Shown here one piece after another: positions 7,901 to 14,947 of a stretch of DNA of 14,947 nucleotides. Made by a program: the position numbers and the translations under genes. How positions within the stretch are numbered: position 1 is the stretch's first letter; every line of letters begins with the position of its first letter. Below the pieces are notes generated by a model. That model was not told the origin of the DNA and did not search any database. It saw only the letters and a list, made by a program, of their open reading frames with translations. Origin of the DNA: an uncultured Clostridia bacterium (lineage in GTDB: Bacteria > Bacillota > Clostridia > TANB77 > CAG-508); NCBI GenBank assembly GCA_948745425.1, contig CAPZDM010000018.1:1-14947 (forward strand), in the 5' to 3' direction.

Positions 7901-9831
7901 CTTAGAGTTTTACCGTCTTGTTCTGATTCATATCCTGCATAAGCTTTTATTCTACAGTCCCAAATATATTGCAATACTTGTTTTGCTTGTGTTTTATCAG
8001 ATGCACTATTTATTACTGCTCCATATATTTCTCTAATATATGCATCATCACCATCTAATCTATTATGTGAGTTTAAATAGTTTTGTAATGCTACTGATAC
8101 TGCGTCTTTATATTTTTGAACTATACCATCTTTATTTGCTATATCTTTTGATAAGTCAAATATTCTATTATATCCATTTGTTAAATAGTTTCCATCAAAT
8201 ATTTGTCTTGGTACTTTATATGACATTGGATATGAACTTATGGTTACAAACTTTTTGTTTAATGCATCTCTTTCACTTACTACTTCTGAACCTTTAGAAG
8301 TCGCATTCCATGCAGGTGTATTATATTCTGGTACTCCTCCACCATATGTATTTGTATATATTATTCCATCATATACAAATTCTACATAGTATTTATATGT
8401 TGCATTTACACCATGGAATTCATAGTGTCCATTTGCATCTGTTAATGTAGGGTTTGTTCCTTTTGTTATATGTGCTAATTCTCCAGTATCTTTTCTGTAT
8501 AGCCTTACTTCTATTCCTTTTAATGCTACATCATTGCCGTCTTTTATACCATTAATCTTTTGGCTTTTTGATTCTGGCATATCTTCCCATACATCACCTG
8601 CTATTTCTATTTCTAATGGGATTACTGGGGTATATAAGCTTACTGTAGATTCAGCATATTTTACATCTCCTTTAATTTTACGCATGTTTTGATATATACC
8701 ACTACCTAGAGTTCTTAAATGTCTTACTCTACCTGAACAACTACCAAAGTATATTTTTGTTACATATCCACCACAACCAGTGCCACAACTTTCACCATTA
8801 CTAACTCCATTAGGTTGACTTTTACAATCTGCAGCGTGATGAAATTGAGCATTATACCAAATATTATCTGGATCCCATACAAATCCGAATTCATGTGCTA
8901 TTGATGTTACATCTAGCTTTTGTGCTGAAACTTCGTCAATATATTTTACAGTTACATCTATTCCTATTTTTCCTATATTTTGATTATATGGAACTTTAAT
9001 ATAAAATGGTTTTCCATTTGGAATTTCTCCAATTCCTCTTCCATCTTTATCTGTTATGCTTGCTGATGTACTCATAATATTTCCATTTTTATCAGTTACT
9101 TTTATTACATATCTTTCTATCCAACTAAATATTATTTTATCATATGTTGCAGTATTATATGTTATAGTAAAAGGTCCTGCAATATAATCATTACCTAATA
9201 CTCTAGATTTTGCCTGTGTTTGATCTCCTTTTAAATCTGCTTTATTGTTAGGTATCCACTTTTGGTCATAGTATTCTGCTGCATCAAATAGAGATGTACT
9301 TCCCTCTGTTTTACAACTTGCATCTTCATATTTATTTATAAATTGCCAAAGTGCTTTTTGTACATAAGCTGATGGGTTTGTATAATATTTATCTGCAAAA
9401 GCATATAAAGCTGCTTCATTTCTTCTGGTTACTGTTGTCCATCCATGAGGTATTAATTCTAAAACCCTTAGAGTTCCACCATTTGCCCAAGGAGTACCTG
9501 CTAATGCAAGCATTTTTTGTCCTTCCAATAATGCATGTACAAAATCTTCTGTTAAAGAAAATGTAGCTCCAGTGTCTACTGTTTTACTAAAGACATTATC
9601 CCTTCCTAGATATCCTGTTAAAGATGCTCCATGTTTTCTACAATATAAATCTCCTAGTCCATCAACATGTATATATCCATTTCCTGCTGATCCAACCCAT
9701 CTTATATCATTTTTAGTATAATATTCTCTTCCATCTATATTCGTTTTAGCCTTTACAGTTCTTCCTAATGCTAATAAAACTAGACCTAAAAATATTGTTA
9801 TAAATATTATTTTGCTTAATTTATTTTTCAT
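4954..9831 (-). CDS. Giant surface adhesin: thioester-like domain, two SdrD-B/DUF11 modules, C-terminal anchor
   Basis: The 1625-residue protein has a signal peptide (1-28, cleavage probably after VKA). Residues about 36-170 contain LYCRKH (Cys64) and YVQKALWQF (Gln158). This is the Cys/Gln pairing of Gram-positive thioester adhesin domains (YC and TQxA[IV]W), which can bind host amines covalently. The assignment rests on motifs only. Residues 331-365 form a HH...C...C...C...C patch (Cys336, 349, 353, 365), possibly disulfide- or metal-bound. Two SdrD-type B domains follow (about 411-495, beginning AGDVWED, and about 1040-1120, beginning KGNVWET). Each is followed by a less conserved insert, an LGL/FAL...P...L linker, and a DUF11-like beta domain (about 775-900 and 1305-1340). 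The C-terminus has a polar stalk, SDPTG (1589-1593), a membrane helix (about 1597-1618) and KKFVIRK. There is no LPXTG. The ATG follows AAAGGAGGTAGAAAG and is 16 bases after the previous gene, so the two are co-transcribed. Confidence 0.88.
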   Translation of the reverse strand: MKNKLSKIIFITIFLGLVLLALGRTVKAKTNIDGREYYTKNDIRWVGSAGNGYIHVDGLGDLYCRKHGASLTGYLGRDNVFSKTVDTGATFSLTEDFVHALLEGQKMLALAGTPWANGGTLRVLELIPHGWTTVTRRNEAALYAFADKYYTNPSAYVQKALWQFINKYEDASCKTEGSTSLFDAAEYYDQKWIPNNKADLKGDQTQAKSRVLGNDYIAGPFTITYNTATYDKIIFSWIERYVIKVTDKNGNIMSTSASITDKDGRGIGEIPNGKPFYIKVPYNQNIGKIGIDVTVKYIDEVSAQKLDVTSIAHEFGFVWDPDNIWYNAQFHHAADCKSQPNGVSNGESCGTGCGGYVTKIYFGSCSGRVRHLRTLGSGIYQNMRKIKGDVKYAESTVSLYTPVIPLEIEIAGDVWEDMPESKSQKINGIKDGNDVALKGIEVRLYRKDTGELAHITKGTNPTLTDANGHYEFHGVNATYKYYVEFVYDGIIYTNTYGGGVPEYNTPAWNATSKGSEVVSERDALNKKFVTISSYPMSYKVPRQIFDGNYLTNGYNRIFDLSKDIANKDGIVQKYKDAVSVALQNYLNSHNRLDGDDAYIREIYGAVINSASDKTQAKQVLQYIWDCRIKAYAGYESEQDGKTLRAGGKYYPVYDRFAITDNNGNRITANNSTTLWQGYPVIYNGQLHINLGLIRRPTTDLELTEDLQQAIVSINGQDETYSFGTFDKKGLKINGSDAQISQNVATADYNYSTTSSKLSSDLAGNGTAAYEENYAPIQMYITYRINVKNKSSMPTSINEIVAYIDTNYYSYSDTYTTTGGYVFDGIRGSFTKPKNDTESEEIEYDKRAMKLTVSEHSKYGTGSETGGNLGIGKELFIQFGENIILENNEMASVYITYRLGENSTSHSKFNCTYSNPNRPNDANHAYTILQDSLEKGNEDKKLRIYTRAEVNSYSTFFKKTNDVKSTQDKYTSYYSYTSLVQNNKLSQYRAAGVLDAVSIPGNLNEEQLRIFNEQDNKKTEDDWDRASAFVIVDPNSTRTVKGNVWETVGNPANYWLENKSAYPKYEGTNGSKDITAELIEIKDRKETVRARTKTNGDGSYAFTEYIPGQYVVRFIYGDTAKYDTEQYSNYTKFILNGVEYKCAYNGQFYQSGKANPNTNSEQYPENNRYWYANETDVRYSDAYDEVNRRIEVNNLLNTYKYNDVLSALKNPTRFMAYAYTSPLDVEVEYAKENTNAGEQNPAYTIANVDFALTPRTESKLKINKEVTHLKLVLQNGVVQFDADTKTIREQGVPAVVQAAQGHDINISMSSELVNGATLEITYTITVTNIGPKDTITYYTDTQMENASLEELQKHAVALGFYEEDPTNIVYYESKMRTYDNYTRNSEGKNVPRFAIRDDATWVSLIESGRTEMKDYNVNNKQTVETTTRAVEVADFVSNNLNFIKQSYTGAILNEAWDLETRSKEEFEKTYYKQYDEEKAMQPIIEESKSTSSNQKEMDSSEVYDSNTIVISNNKNALVNADLKSGESVSEDIVLSKVISVNDNSSDTKSYNNKARIIKINNTVSKIQDMAGADENIGPKLVDKSENVIVSDPTGIGNIYLGIILALAVTAIIGTGIILIKKFVIRK

Positions 9832-9847
9832 CTTTCTACCTCCTTTC

Positions 9848-12800
9848 CTATATTTTCTTTATCACTTTTTTATTTACTACATATATTCCTATAGTTAATG
9901 AAGTTATAAATAATATTATAATTCCTACATATAGAACTACACCTGTTTTTGGTCCTATTATTATATCTGCTTGTCCTAAGTCATTTTCGTTTTGTGCTCT
10001 GTTTCCTGGAGTAGAATTATAATCTTCTATTCCTTCATCATTATATGCCTCATAAATTTCTGCTGTATTATTTGTTAAACCAGTATTATTTTCTGTTACT
10101 TGTTTTGTTAATACTAATTTTAGAGTTTTACTTTCTCCTGGTTGTAATAAATTGTTTGATAAACTTGAATTATATATATTTCCATCTGTTCCTAAATACC
10201 AATCTGCATTTGTTTCAGAGTTGAATTTTAGGTCTGTACTTGATAGGTAGTCCACAATTTTACTTGCATATCCAGCAATTGCTCCATTGTTTGTAACAGT
10301 TATTGCATATTCTACTGTAACTGTTGCTCCTTGTAGATTTTTTGATGGAATTTCTACTTTTTCTAGTTTAGAATTATTATATGTATTTGTTGTTGTTCCT
10401 TTAGAAGACTTTACTGTTATTTTTGATATTGTTTTTTCTAAACTCAAATCAAATTTCGGACTAACTATTAATCCTAAGTCCATGTTATATACATTTGAGC
10501 TTAGATTAATTACATTTGTAGCTGCACATATGGTTGGTGTACCATCAATTTTTAAATTTATTGATACTGCATCATTGTTTACTGTTGCTTCTCCTATTCC
10601 ATATGCTGTTACATCATAATTTGCTGTGTCATATAAAAATACTACTATATAGTTTCCTGATGGTAGATTATTAAATATATATCCTCCATTTTCGTCTGTA
10701 ATACTTGATGATTCTACTTGTCCTTTTTGATTTATTAATATTACTGGTATTTGTGATAAGAATTTTTCATTTATATCTCTTATACCATCTCCGTTTTCAT
10801 CTAACCAAGCTACCCCTGAAATTGAGCTTGTTTCCATTGTTTGATTATTATCATCTATTGTGTAAGATGTTTTATTAATTTTATGCTCAATAGTTGAACT
10901 TGAAAGTTTATCTATTTTACTTCCTTGGACCTCAAATCTGTTTGAAACTGTCTTTTCTGTTTCTTGTTCTCCTAATTCATTAGCTCTTGCTGTTAATTCT
11001 ATTATTAAGCTTGAATTTCCTGGTATATCTTTTGTTAAATTATAATTTGTTCCTGAAACTTTATAAGTATCTGTTGTTTCTCCCATTGTATATTTTACTG
11101 ATTGTAAAGATAATCCTTCTGAAAGATAATCTTTAACTGTTACATCATATGCTGTAGCTATACTTGTATTTTTTACTACAATTGTATATACTATTTCATC
11201 TCCTTCTGTTAGATTTCCTGTTTTATTACTACTTGAATGTGAGATTTCTAATTTAGGATTTCCTACTACAAATTTTTCAGTATTACTTTCTATTGTTCCA
11301 TTATATTCATCACATGTCCCTAACATTTTTAGTGATATTTCTCTATCTTGCTTAATTTCATCTAAAGTAAATTCTAATGTTATATTATTACTATATTTAA
11401 GTTCATCTATACTCCATGTTATTTTTGAACCATTTATTTCTTGTTTCATTTCTTCTTCATTATATGTACTTGATTTATATTTTAAACCATCTGGTATCTC
11501 ACAAGTTATTTTTACATTTTTAATATTATCTATTCCTAATTTATTTATAGATAAATCATATATTATATCTGTACCTTCTTCTAATCTTGCGTTTTCTCTC
11601 ATACTTAATTGTAAATCTAAATATCCTTTTTCTTTTTCATTTACTATTTTATTTGATGTAAATGTTATAGGTTTATTATCATCATATGCTATTGCATTTG
11701 CTTCTACTTCTACTGTTGTTGAATTTAATGTATTAATTATATCTTCTACTTTAGTTTCTTCTAATGCTTTATTATAACTTTCGTCAGAGTCGTAGTCTGC
11801 TCTGTTAACAAATAATTGTTTTATAGCAGTATTATAAGCTTCATCAGAGTCATAATCTTCTCTTTTAACAAATTGATTTATATCGAATTCTGTTATACTT
11901 CCTACTGTTAATATAAATTTTGCTTCTTTGCTTTGTCCTACTGCAAGATTTTTAATTGTGTCTGTAAATTCCTTTACAGATGAGTCTACTTCATAAACAT
12001 ATTGTGTAGAATCAAGTTCATATTTAGTATAATGTGACCCAGCTGGAACTTTTGCTTTTACTTCTACATCTTTTACTTCTGTTGTTCCTATATTTGTAAC
12101 CTTAATTGTGTATTCTATTCTTTGTCCTTCTTTAACTTTTGCTCCATTTTGTACATTTGCTGATAATTCTACTTTTAATTCTGGTCCTGTTCCTGTTGAC
12201 AAACCAACTACTGGTGCTGAAACTGTTTCTGACCTTCCCTGTAATGCTCCATCTAAGTTTTTATATGAAACTTGATATGCACTATATGTGCTTTCTTGTC
12301 TTGATAATCCTTCTGGGATTTCTATATCATAGCTAAATGCTAATTTATCTCCTTTTTCCATTTGGCTATCTACTTGTATTAAGTATGATTTTACATTTTC
12401 TAGATTTTGTGCATTTTCAGTCCAACCATTATTACTATCGTTTAAGTCTTTTGTAGCATTTTCATTTTCACTATAATATACTGCTACATTTTTATTTTCT
12501 ATACCTTCTACTGGTTTTATTTTACTTACCATTTCTGCTGTGAAGGTACTTCCTAAGTCTGAATTTGTTGATAATGATTTGTTTCCTTCTGCTGGAGTTC
12601 TTCCTAATATTGAAACATCTCCACATGTGTAATCATTGTTATTTATTATTGTTATTTTTTCTGTTGCTACCTTTGATTTAGCTGCTATATCTAATTTTCC
12701 TGTTTGTGTTTCTCCACTCATTGATGTTAATTCTTTTTCTTCATTATTGTATCCTGATATACTATTTAATGTAATTATTCCTGTTGGTGCCATATATGTT

Positions 12801-14845
12801 ATGTTTGAATTTGTTTCTACTGTTTCTTCATTATTGTTTATTACTCTTACATTCATCTTTTCTGTGATACTTGGTGCTGTTTTATCTACTGTTATATTTG
12901 CTCCTATTATTAGTGTTGTTCCTTCAACTGATAAGATATCATTGAATTTTGTTTGTTCTCCTTCTAGTACTACTCTTATTACTTTGTTTCCATTACTATT
13001 TGTTATAATGTCTCCTGATTTTGCTTTTAATTCTGCATTGTATAATATATTTATTGTTTTTACATCTATTTTTTCTATGTATGAAGGTAATTCTATTTCA
13101 ATTACTGGATTTTTGTATAGTCTATTTGTATTGTTATTTGTTTGTAATGCAACTCTTATTTCTACATTTTCGTTTTCTATTACTGTTGATAGATTACTAC
13201 TATTTATTGAACTTGATACCTGTAATCTTGGTTGTACTAATGTAGTTTCTGTAGTAGCTTTTTCTTCTATAGAATTTACTTTACCTATTATTGATGTCGT
13301 AAATTTGTTTATACTATTTGTTATTTCTTCATTATATTCTGCTGATTTTATATACTTTTCTGTTTCAATTATTAATATTCCATCTTTTTCTGGTTTACTT
13401 GTAAATATGTTTAAGTTTGAAACTTCGCCTTCGAATATATATGTACTATTGTCTTTGTCTAAGGTTGCAAGTGTTACTCCATCTGACATTATATCTATAG
13501 TTCCATCTTCGCCTAATATTTTTACTAAATTTTCTCTTTTTACTTCTATTTGTTTATAATATGTTGTTGCTTTATACACGTTTCCTGCTTCATCTGTATA
13601 ATTTTCTTCGTCTTTACTTATTTCTATATTATTAAGGGTAGGGGTATATCCAATATTTACTTTTATTTCTTGTTTGTATTCTGTGCCCATAGCATCTTTA
13701 ACTAACATGTATCCTTTTGCAATTTCATTTTCTTTATTATTTATTGCATATGATACAACTCCATCTGATGCTTCTGGTAAGTTTAGTTCTCCACTAACTT
13801 CTTTATCAATTTGCTTTTCTTCATTGTTATATAGTGATAATCTAGATGCCATTGTTAATTGTATTTTGTCTTCTTTTGGCACAGTGGTGTCATCTCTAAC
13901 GGGCATTCCCCCAAACGGTGCCCCTACTGAATAAACTAGGTTTATTATATATTCGTCTGTAGAGTTTTTTACCCAGTTTACTTCGTTATTACTATTTGGT
14001 TCATTCATTGTTTTTAGTAAAATAATTCCATCTGAATATGTATAGTTATTATCATTAAAATCTGTTCCATTGTTTCCATTTGTTGCTTTAGTACTTGATG
14101 AAGTTACACTTACTTTTTCTGCAACTTGTCCAAATAAGTTTGGTACTTGTATAGCTATTTGAGTTGATTTTACTGGTAATAAATTATCTATAACTTTTGA
14201 TGATATTGTTAATTGAAGTAGTGCTTTTTTCTTACTTTCTTCTTCAAAAACTGTATATTTGGAGATTTTACCACTTAAGTAACTTTCTGCTTGTTCTGAT
14301 AATGCTAAATTAACTATTATTGTTTTTTCTACTTTTATTTCTTTTCCAGAATTGTTTACAAATGTTCCTGTTAATTTAACATTAGCATCTTTAGAGAAAT
14401 TATCTAAATTAAATTTTTCGTCTTTTACTATTTCTATTGGTAATTCAATTTCTCTTGCTTCTCCTTTATTTATTTGGTTTAGTATTACTCTGTTTCCTTC
14501 TACATCAATACTTTGTACTCCTGTTGGTAATTCTTCTCCTTTTACTAGTTTGAAGTTAGTATTACTTATTGATATTACTGCATCTTTTAAGTATCCTTTT
14601 GTTACAGAAACACTTAAAAATAGCTTTAATTCATTATTATTCATTTCTGTTACTTTGGTGTGGATTTTGTTTCCTTCTTCAGAAATGAAGTATGCATCAA
14701 AGCTTATATCTGTATTATTGATGTTTGTTTCTTGTGTTTCGTAGTTTACGTTTGTAGCATATACTGCTAAGAAAATAAAGTTTGAAAGGGTTAGAGTAAA
14801 TGCTAACATAATTGCTAGTATTTTACTAAAAATTTTCTTGTTCAT
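9848..14845 (-). CDS. Giant surface protein: beta-domain stalk with DUF11 repeats, SdrD-B domain and GPKTG anchor
   Basis: The 1665-residue protein starts MNKKIFSKIL with a signal peptide (1-30, cleavage probably after VYA). About 850 residues of Ser/Thr/Asn-rich beta structure follow, without a family I can name. DUF11-like domains come next ('IEYTIKVTNIGTTEVKDVEV' at about 910-929, another near 1090-1180, 'IVYTIVVKNTSIATAYDVTV' near 1218-1237). An SdrD-type B domain follows (about 1341-1416; ISGVAWLDENGDGIRD), then a final DUF11-like domain (about 1505-1611; VEYAITVTNNGAIAGYASKI). The end is IIIGPKTG, a membrane helix (about 1636-1657) and NKKVIKKI. GPKTG resembles the [SP]PxTG sorting motif of Clostridioides difficile rather than LPXTG. 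The start is placed at the ATG after GGGAGG; an in-frame ATG nine codons upstream lies in a hairpin and before that site. Odd points are a 20-residue tandem duplication (992-1031) and a REP-like insert encoding VGAPFG (307-312). It is the first gene of the surface operon. Confidence 0.88.
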   Translation of the reverse strand: MNKKIFSKILAIMLAFTLTLSNFIFLAVYATNVNYETQETNINNTDISFDAYFISEEGNKIHTKVTEMNNNELKLFLSVSVTKGYLKDAVISISNTNFKLVKGEELPTGVQSIDVEGNRVILNQINKGEAREIELPIEIVKDEKFNLDNFSKDANVKLTGTFVNNSGKEIKVEKTIIVNLALSEQAESYLSGKISKYTVFEEESKKKALLQLTISSKVIDNLLPVKSTQIAIQVPNLFGQVAEKVSVTSSSTKATNGNNGTDFNDNNYTYSDGIILLKTMNEPNSNNEVNWVKNSTDEYIINLVYSVGAPFGGMPVRDDTTVPKEDKIQLTMASRLSLYNNEEKQIDKEVSGELNLPEASDGVVSYAINNKENEIAKGYMLVKDAMGTEYKQEIKVNIGYTPTLNNIEISKDEENYTDEAGNVYKATTYYKQIEVKRENLVKILGEDGTIDIMSDGVTLATLDKDNSTYIFEGEVSNLNIFTSKPEKDGILIIETEKYIKSAEYNEEITNSINKFTTSIIGKVNSIEEKATTETTLVQPRLQVSSSINSSNLSTVIENENVEIRVALQTNNNTNRLYKNPVIEIELPSYIEKIDVKTINILYNAELKAKSGDIITNSNGNKVIRVVLEGEQTKFNDILSVEGTTLIIGANITVDKTAPSITEKMNVRVINNNEETVETNSNITYMAPTGIITLNSISGYNNEEKELTSMSGETQTGKLDIAAKSKVATEKITIINNNDYTCGDVSILGRTPAEGNKSLSTNSDLGSTFTAEMVSKIKPVEGIENKNVAVYYSENENATKDLNDSNNGWTENAQNLENVKSYLIQVDSQMEKGDKLAFSYDIEIPEGLSRQESTYSAYQVSYKNLDGALQGRSETVSAPVVGLSTGTGPELKVELSANVQNGAKVKEGQRIEYTIKVTNIGTTEVKDVEVKAKVPAGSHYTKYELDSTQYVYEVDSSVKEFTDTIKNLAVGQSKEAKFILTVGSITEFDINQFVKREDYDSDEAYNTAIKQLFVNRADYDSDESYNKALEETKVEDIINTLNSTTVEVEANAIAYDDNKPITFTSNKIVNEKEKGYLDLQLSMRENARLEEGTDIIYDLSINKLGIDNIKNVKITCEIPDGLKYKSSTYNEEEMKQEINGSKITWSIDELKYSNNITLEFTLDEIKQDREISLKMLGTCDEYNGTIESNTEKFVVGNPKLEISHSSSNKTGNLTEGDEIVYTIVVKNTSIATAYDVTVKDYLSEGLSLQSVKYTMGETTDTYKVSGTNYNLTKDIPGNSSLIIELTARANELGEQETEKTVSNRFEVQGSKIDKLSSSTIEHKINKTSYTIDDNNQTMETSSISGVAWLDENGDGIRDINEKFLSQIPVILINQKGQVESSSITDENGGYIFNNLPSGNYIVVFLYDTANYDVTAYGIGEATVNNDAVSINLKIDGTPTICAATNVINLSSNVYNMDLGLIVSPKFDLSLEKTISKITVKSSKGTTTNTYNNSKLEKVEIPSKNLQGATVTVEYAITVTNNGAIAGYASKIVDYLSSTDLKFNSETNADWYLGTDGNIYNSSLSNNLLQPGESKTLKLVLTKQVTENNTGLTNNTAEIYEAYNDEGIEDYNSTPGNRAQNENDLGQADIIIGPKTGVVLYVGIIILFITSLTIGIYVVNKKVIKKI
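11753..11872 (-). repeat. 60-bp tandem duplication inside the giant surface gene
   Basis: Two adjacent 60-base units (11813-11872 and 11753-11812) encode FVKREDYDSDEAYNTAIKQL and FVNRADYDSDESYNKALEET, which match at about 13 of 20 residues. The core YDSDE.YN.A is shared. The DNA has diverged, mostly at third positions, so this is not a recent slippage. It is a charged, probably helical insert inside an otherwise beta-rich DUF11-like domain. Confidence 0.85.
13900..13927 (-). repeat. REP-like GC-rich palindrome inside coding sequence (copy B)
   Basis: GGGCA (13901-13905) pairs with TGCCC (13919-13923). On the minus strand the element begins GTAGGGGCACCGTTTGGG, which matches copy A (147-164) at 16 of 18 bases. 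The surrounding coding DNA is very AT-rich. It is in frame and gives VGAPFGGMPV, the same first six residues as in copy A. Confidence 0.55.
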
Positions 14846-14854
14846 ATTGGTTTT

Positions 14855-14860
14855 CCTCCC
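14855..14860 (-). promoter_or_regulatory. Ribosome binding site deciding the start of the giant surface gene
   Basis: GGGAGG on the minus strand lies 9 bases before the ATG at 14845. The upstream in-frame ATG at 14872 has no Shine-Dalgarno motif before it and would place this site inside the coding region. The 14-bp inverted repeat (14861-14894) ends exactly where this site begins. Confidence 0.75.
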
Positions 14861-14894
14861 TATAAAATACATATAATCCCATATGTATTTTATA
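14861..14894. promoter_or_regulatory. Perfect 14-bp inverted repeat abutting the ribosome binding site
   Basis: TATAAAATACATAT (14861-14874) and ATATGTATTTTATA (14881-14894) are perfect inverse complements around a 6-base loop. In RNA this is a 14-bp AU-rich hairpin whose base touches the GGGAGG site. It could act as a leader stabiliser, a translation-control hairpin or a DNA operator. It has no U tract in the reading direction and is not a terminator. Confidence 0.7.
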
Positions 14895-14906
14895 TAAATA
14901 TCGAGC

Positions 14907-14927
14907 GAAATTTATTTCATAAATTTC
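14907..14927. promoter_or_regulatory. Perfect 9-bp inverted repeat, possible operator
   Basis: GAAATTTAT (14907-14915) and ATAAATTTC (14919-14927) are perfect inverse complements with a 3-base spacer, a size typical of a dimeric repressor site. A TATAAT box on the minus strand (14940-14935) lies just upstream, which would put this palindrome at about +1 to +20. The matching -35 box would lie outside the window, so the promoter itself is unconfirmed. Confidence 0.45.
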
Positions 14928-14947
14928 TCACGAAATTATAATATATA

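Noticed and set aside
11753..11872. CRISPR-like repeat
   Set aside because: The two 60-base units are directly adjacent, in frame inside a gene and have no spacers. I saw no CRISPR array elsewhere in the window.
12636..13559. Long plus-strand open frame (307 codons) opposite the giant surface gene
   Set aside because: It is antisense to a well-supported gene, very rich in Phe/Ile/Ser/Val as expected from the reverse of Asn/Glu/Lys/Thr codons, and I see no convincing ribosome binding site. Similar plus-strand frames at 5834-6241, 10287-10619 and 14352-14744 are rejected for the same reasons.
14846..14872. Longer start (nine extra codons) for the 1665-residue surface protein
   Set aside because: The extra codons would run through the GGGAGG ribosome binding site and part of the hairpin, and they spoil the typical MNKK signal-peptide start.

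Overview
The window is very AT-rich DNA with standard-code stop codons (TGA ends two genes), strong AGGAGG-type ribosome binding sites, a folate/FAD-type TrmFO and a GGDEF protein. This suggests an anaerobic low-GC Firmicute, most likely an uncultured gut-type Clostridia. That placement is an inference from gene content and from short GC-rich dispersed repeats that resemble ones I recall from clostridial genomes. Every convincing gene lies on the minus strand, so genes are read from right to left.

Right half (14947 to 4920): two giant, adjacent surface-protein genes form one apparent operon, with 16 bases between them and a hairpin terminator after the second. The first (1665 aa) is a signal-peptide-bearing stack of beta domains: DUF11-like repeats, one SdrD-type B domain, a GPKTG motif, a membrane helix and a basic tail. 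The second (1625 aa) starts with what looks like a thioester adhesin domain (YC plus VQKALW), then a Cys-rich patch, then two SdrD-B/DUF11 modules, and ends in a DPTG motif, a membrane helix and a basic tail. The leader before the first gene contains two perfect inverted repeats, one of them directly abutting the ribosome binding site.

Middle (4591 to 4953): this non-coding stretch holds a good sigma-A-type promoter for the left-hand operon and two unrelated GC-richer dispersed-repeat-like elements.

Left half (4590 to 570): trmFO, a membrane-anchored protein with three Ig-like repeats, a CmpB-type membrane protein annotated in its family as a 'putative ABC transporter permease', and a pseudo-receiver/GGDEF protein follow each other with gaps of 36, 13 and 9 bases, followed by a weak terminator. 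Beyond that (236 to the left edge) a further membrane-anchored exported protein begins and runs out of the window.

The points most worth a second look are: the putative thioester domain; the two different non-LPXTG C-terminal signals; a REP-like palindromic repeat that sits in frame inside two exported-protein genes and gives VGAPFG in both; a 60-bp tandem duplication in the larger gene; and a GGDEF protein whose receiver has lost its phosphoacceptor aspartate. A link between the GGDEF protein (cyclic di-GMP) and the surface adhesins is possible but is only inferred from proximity.
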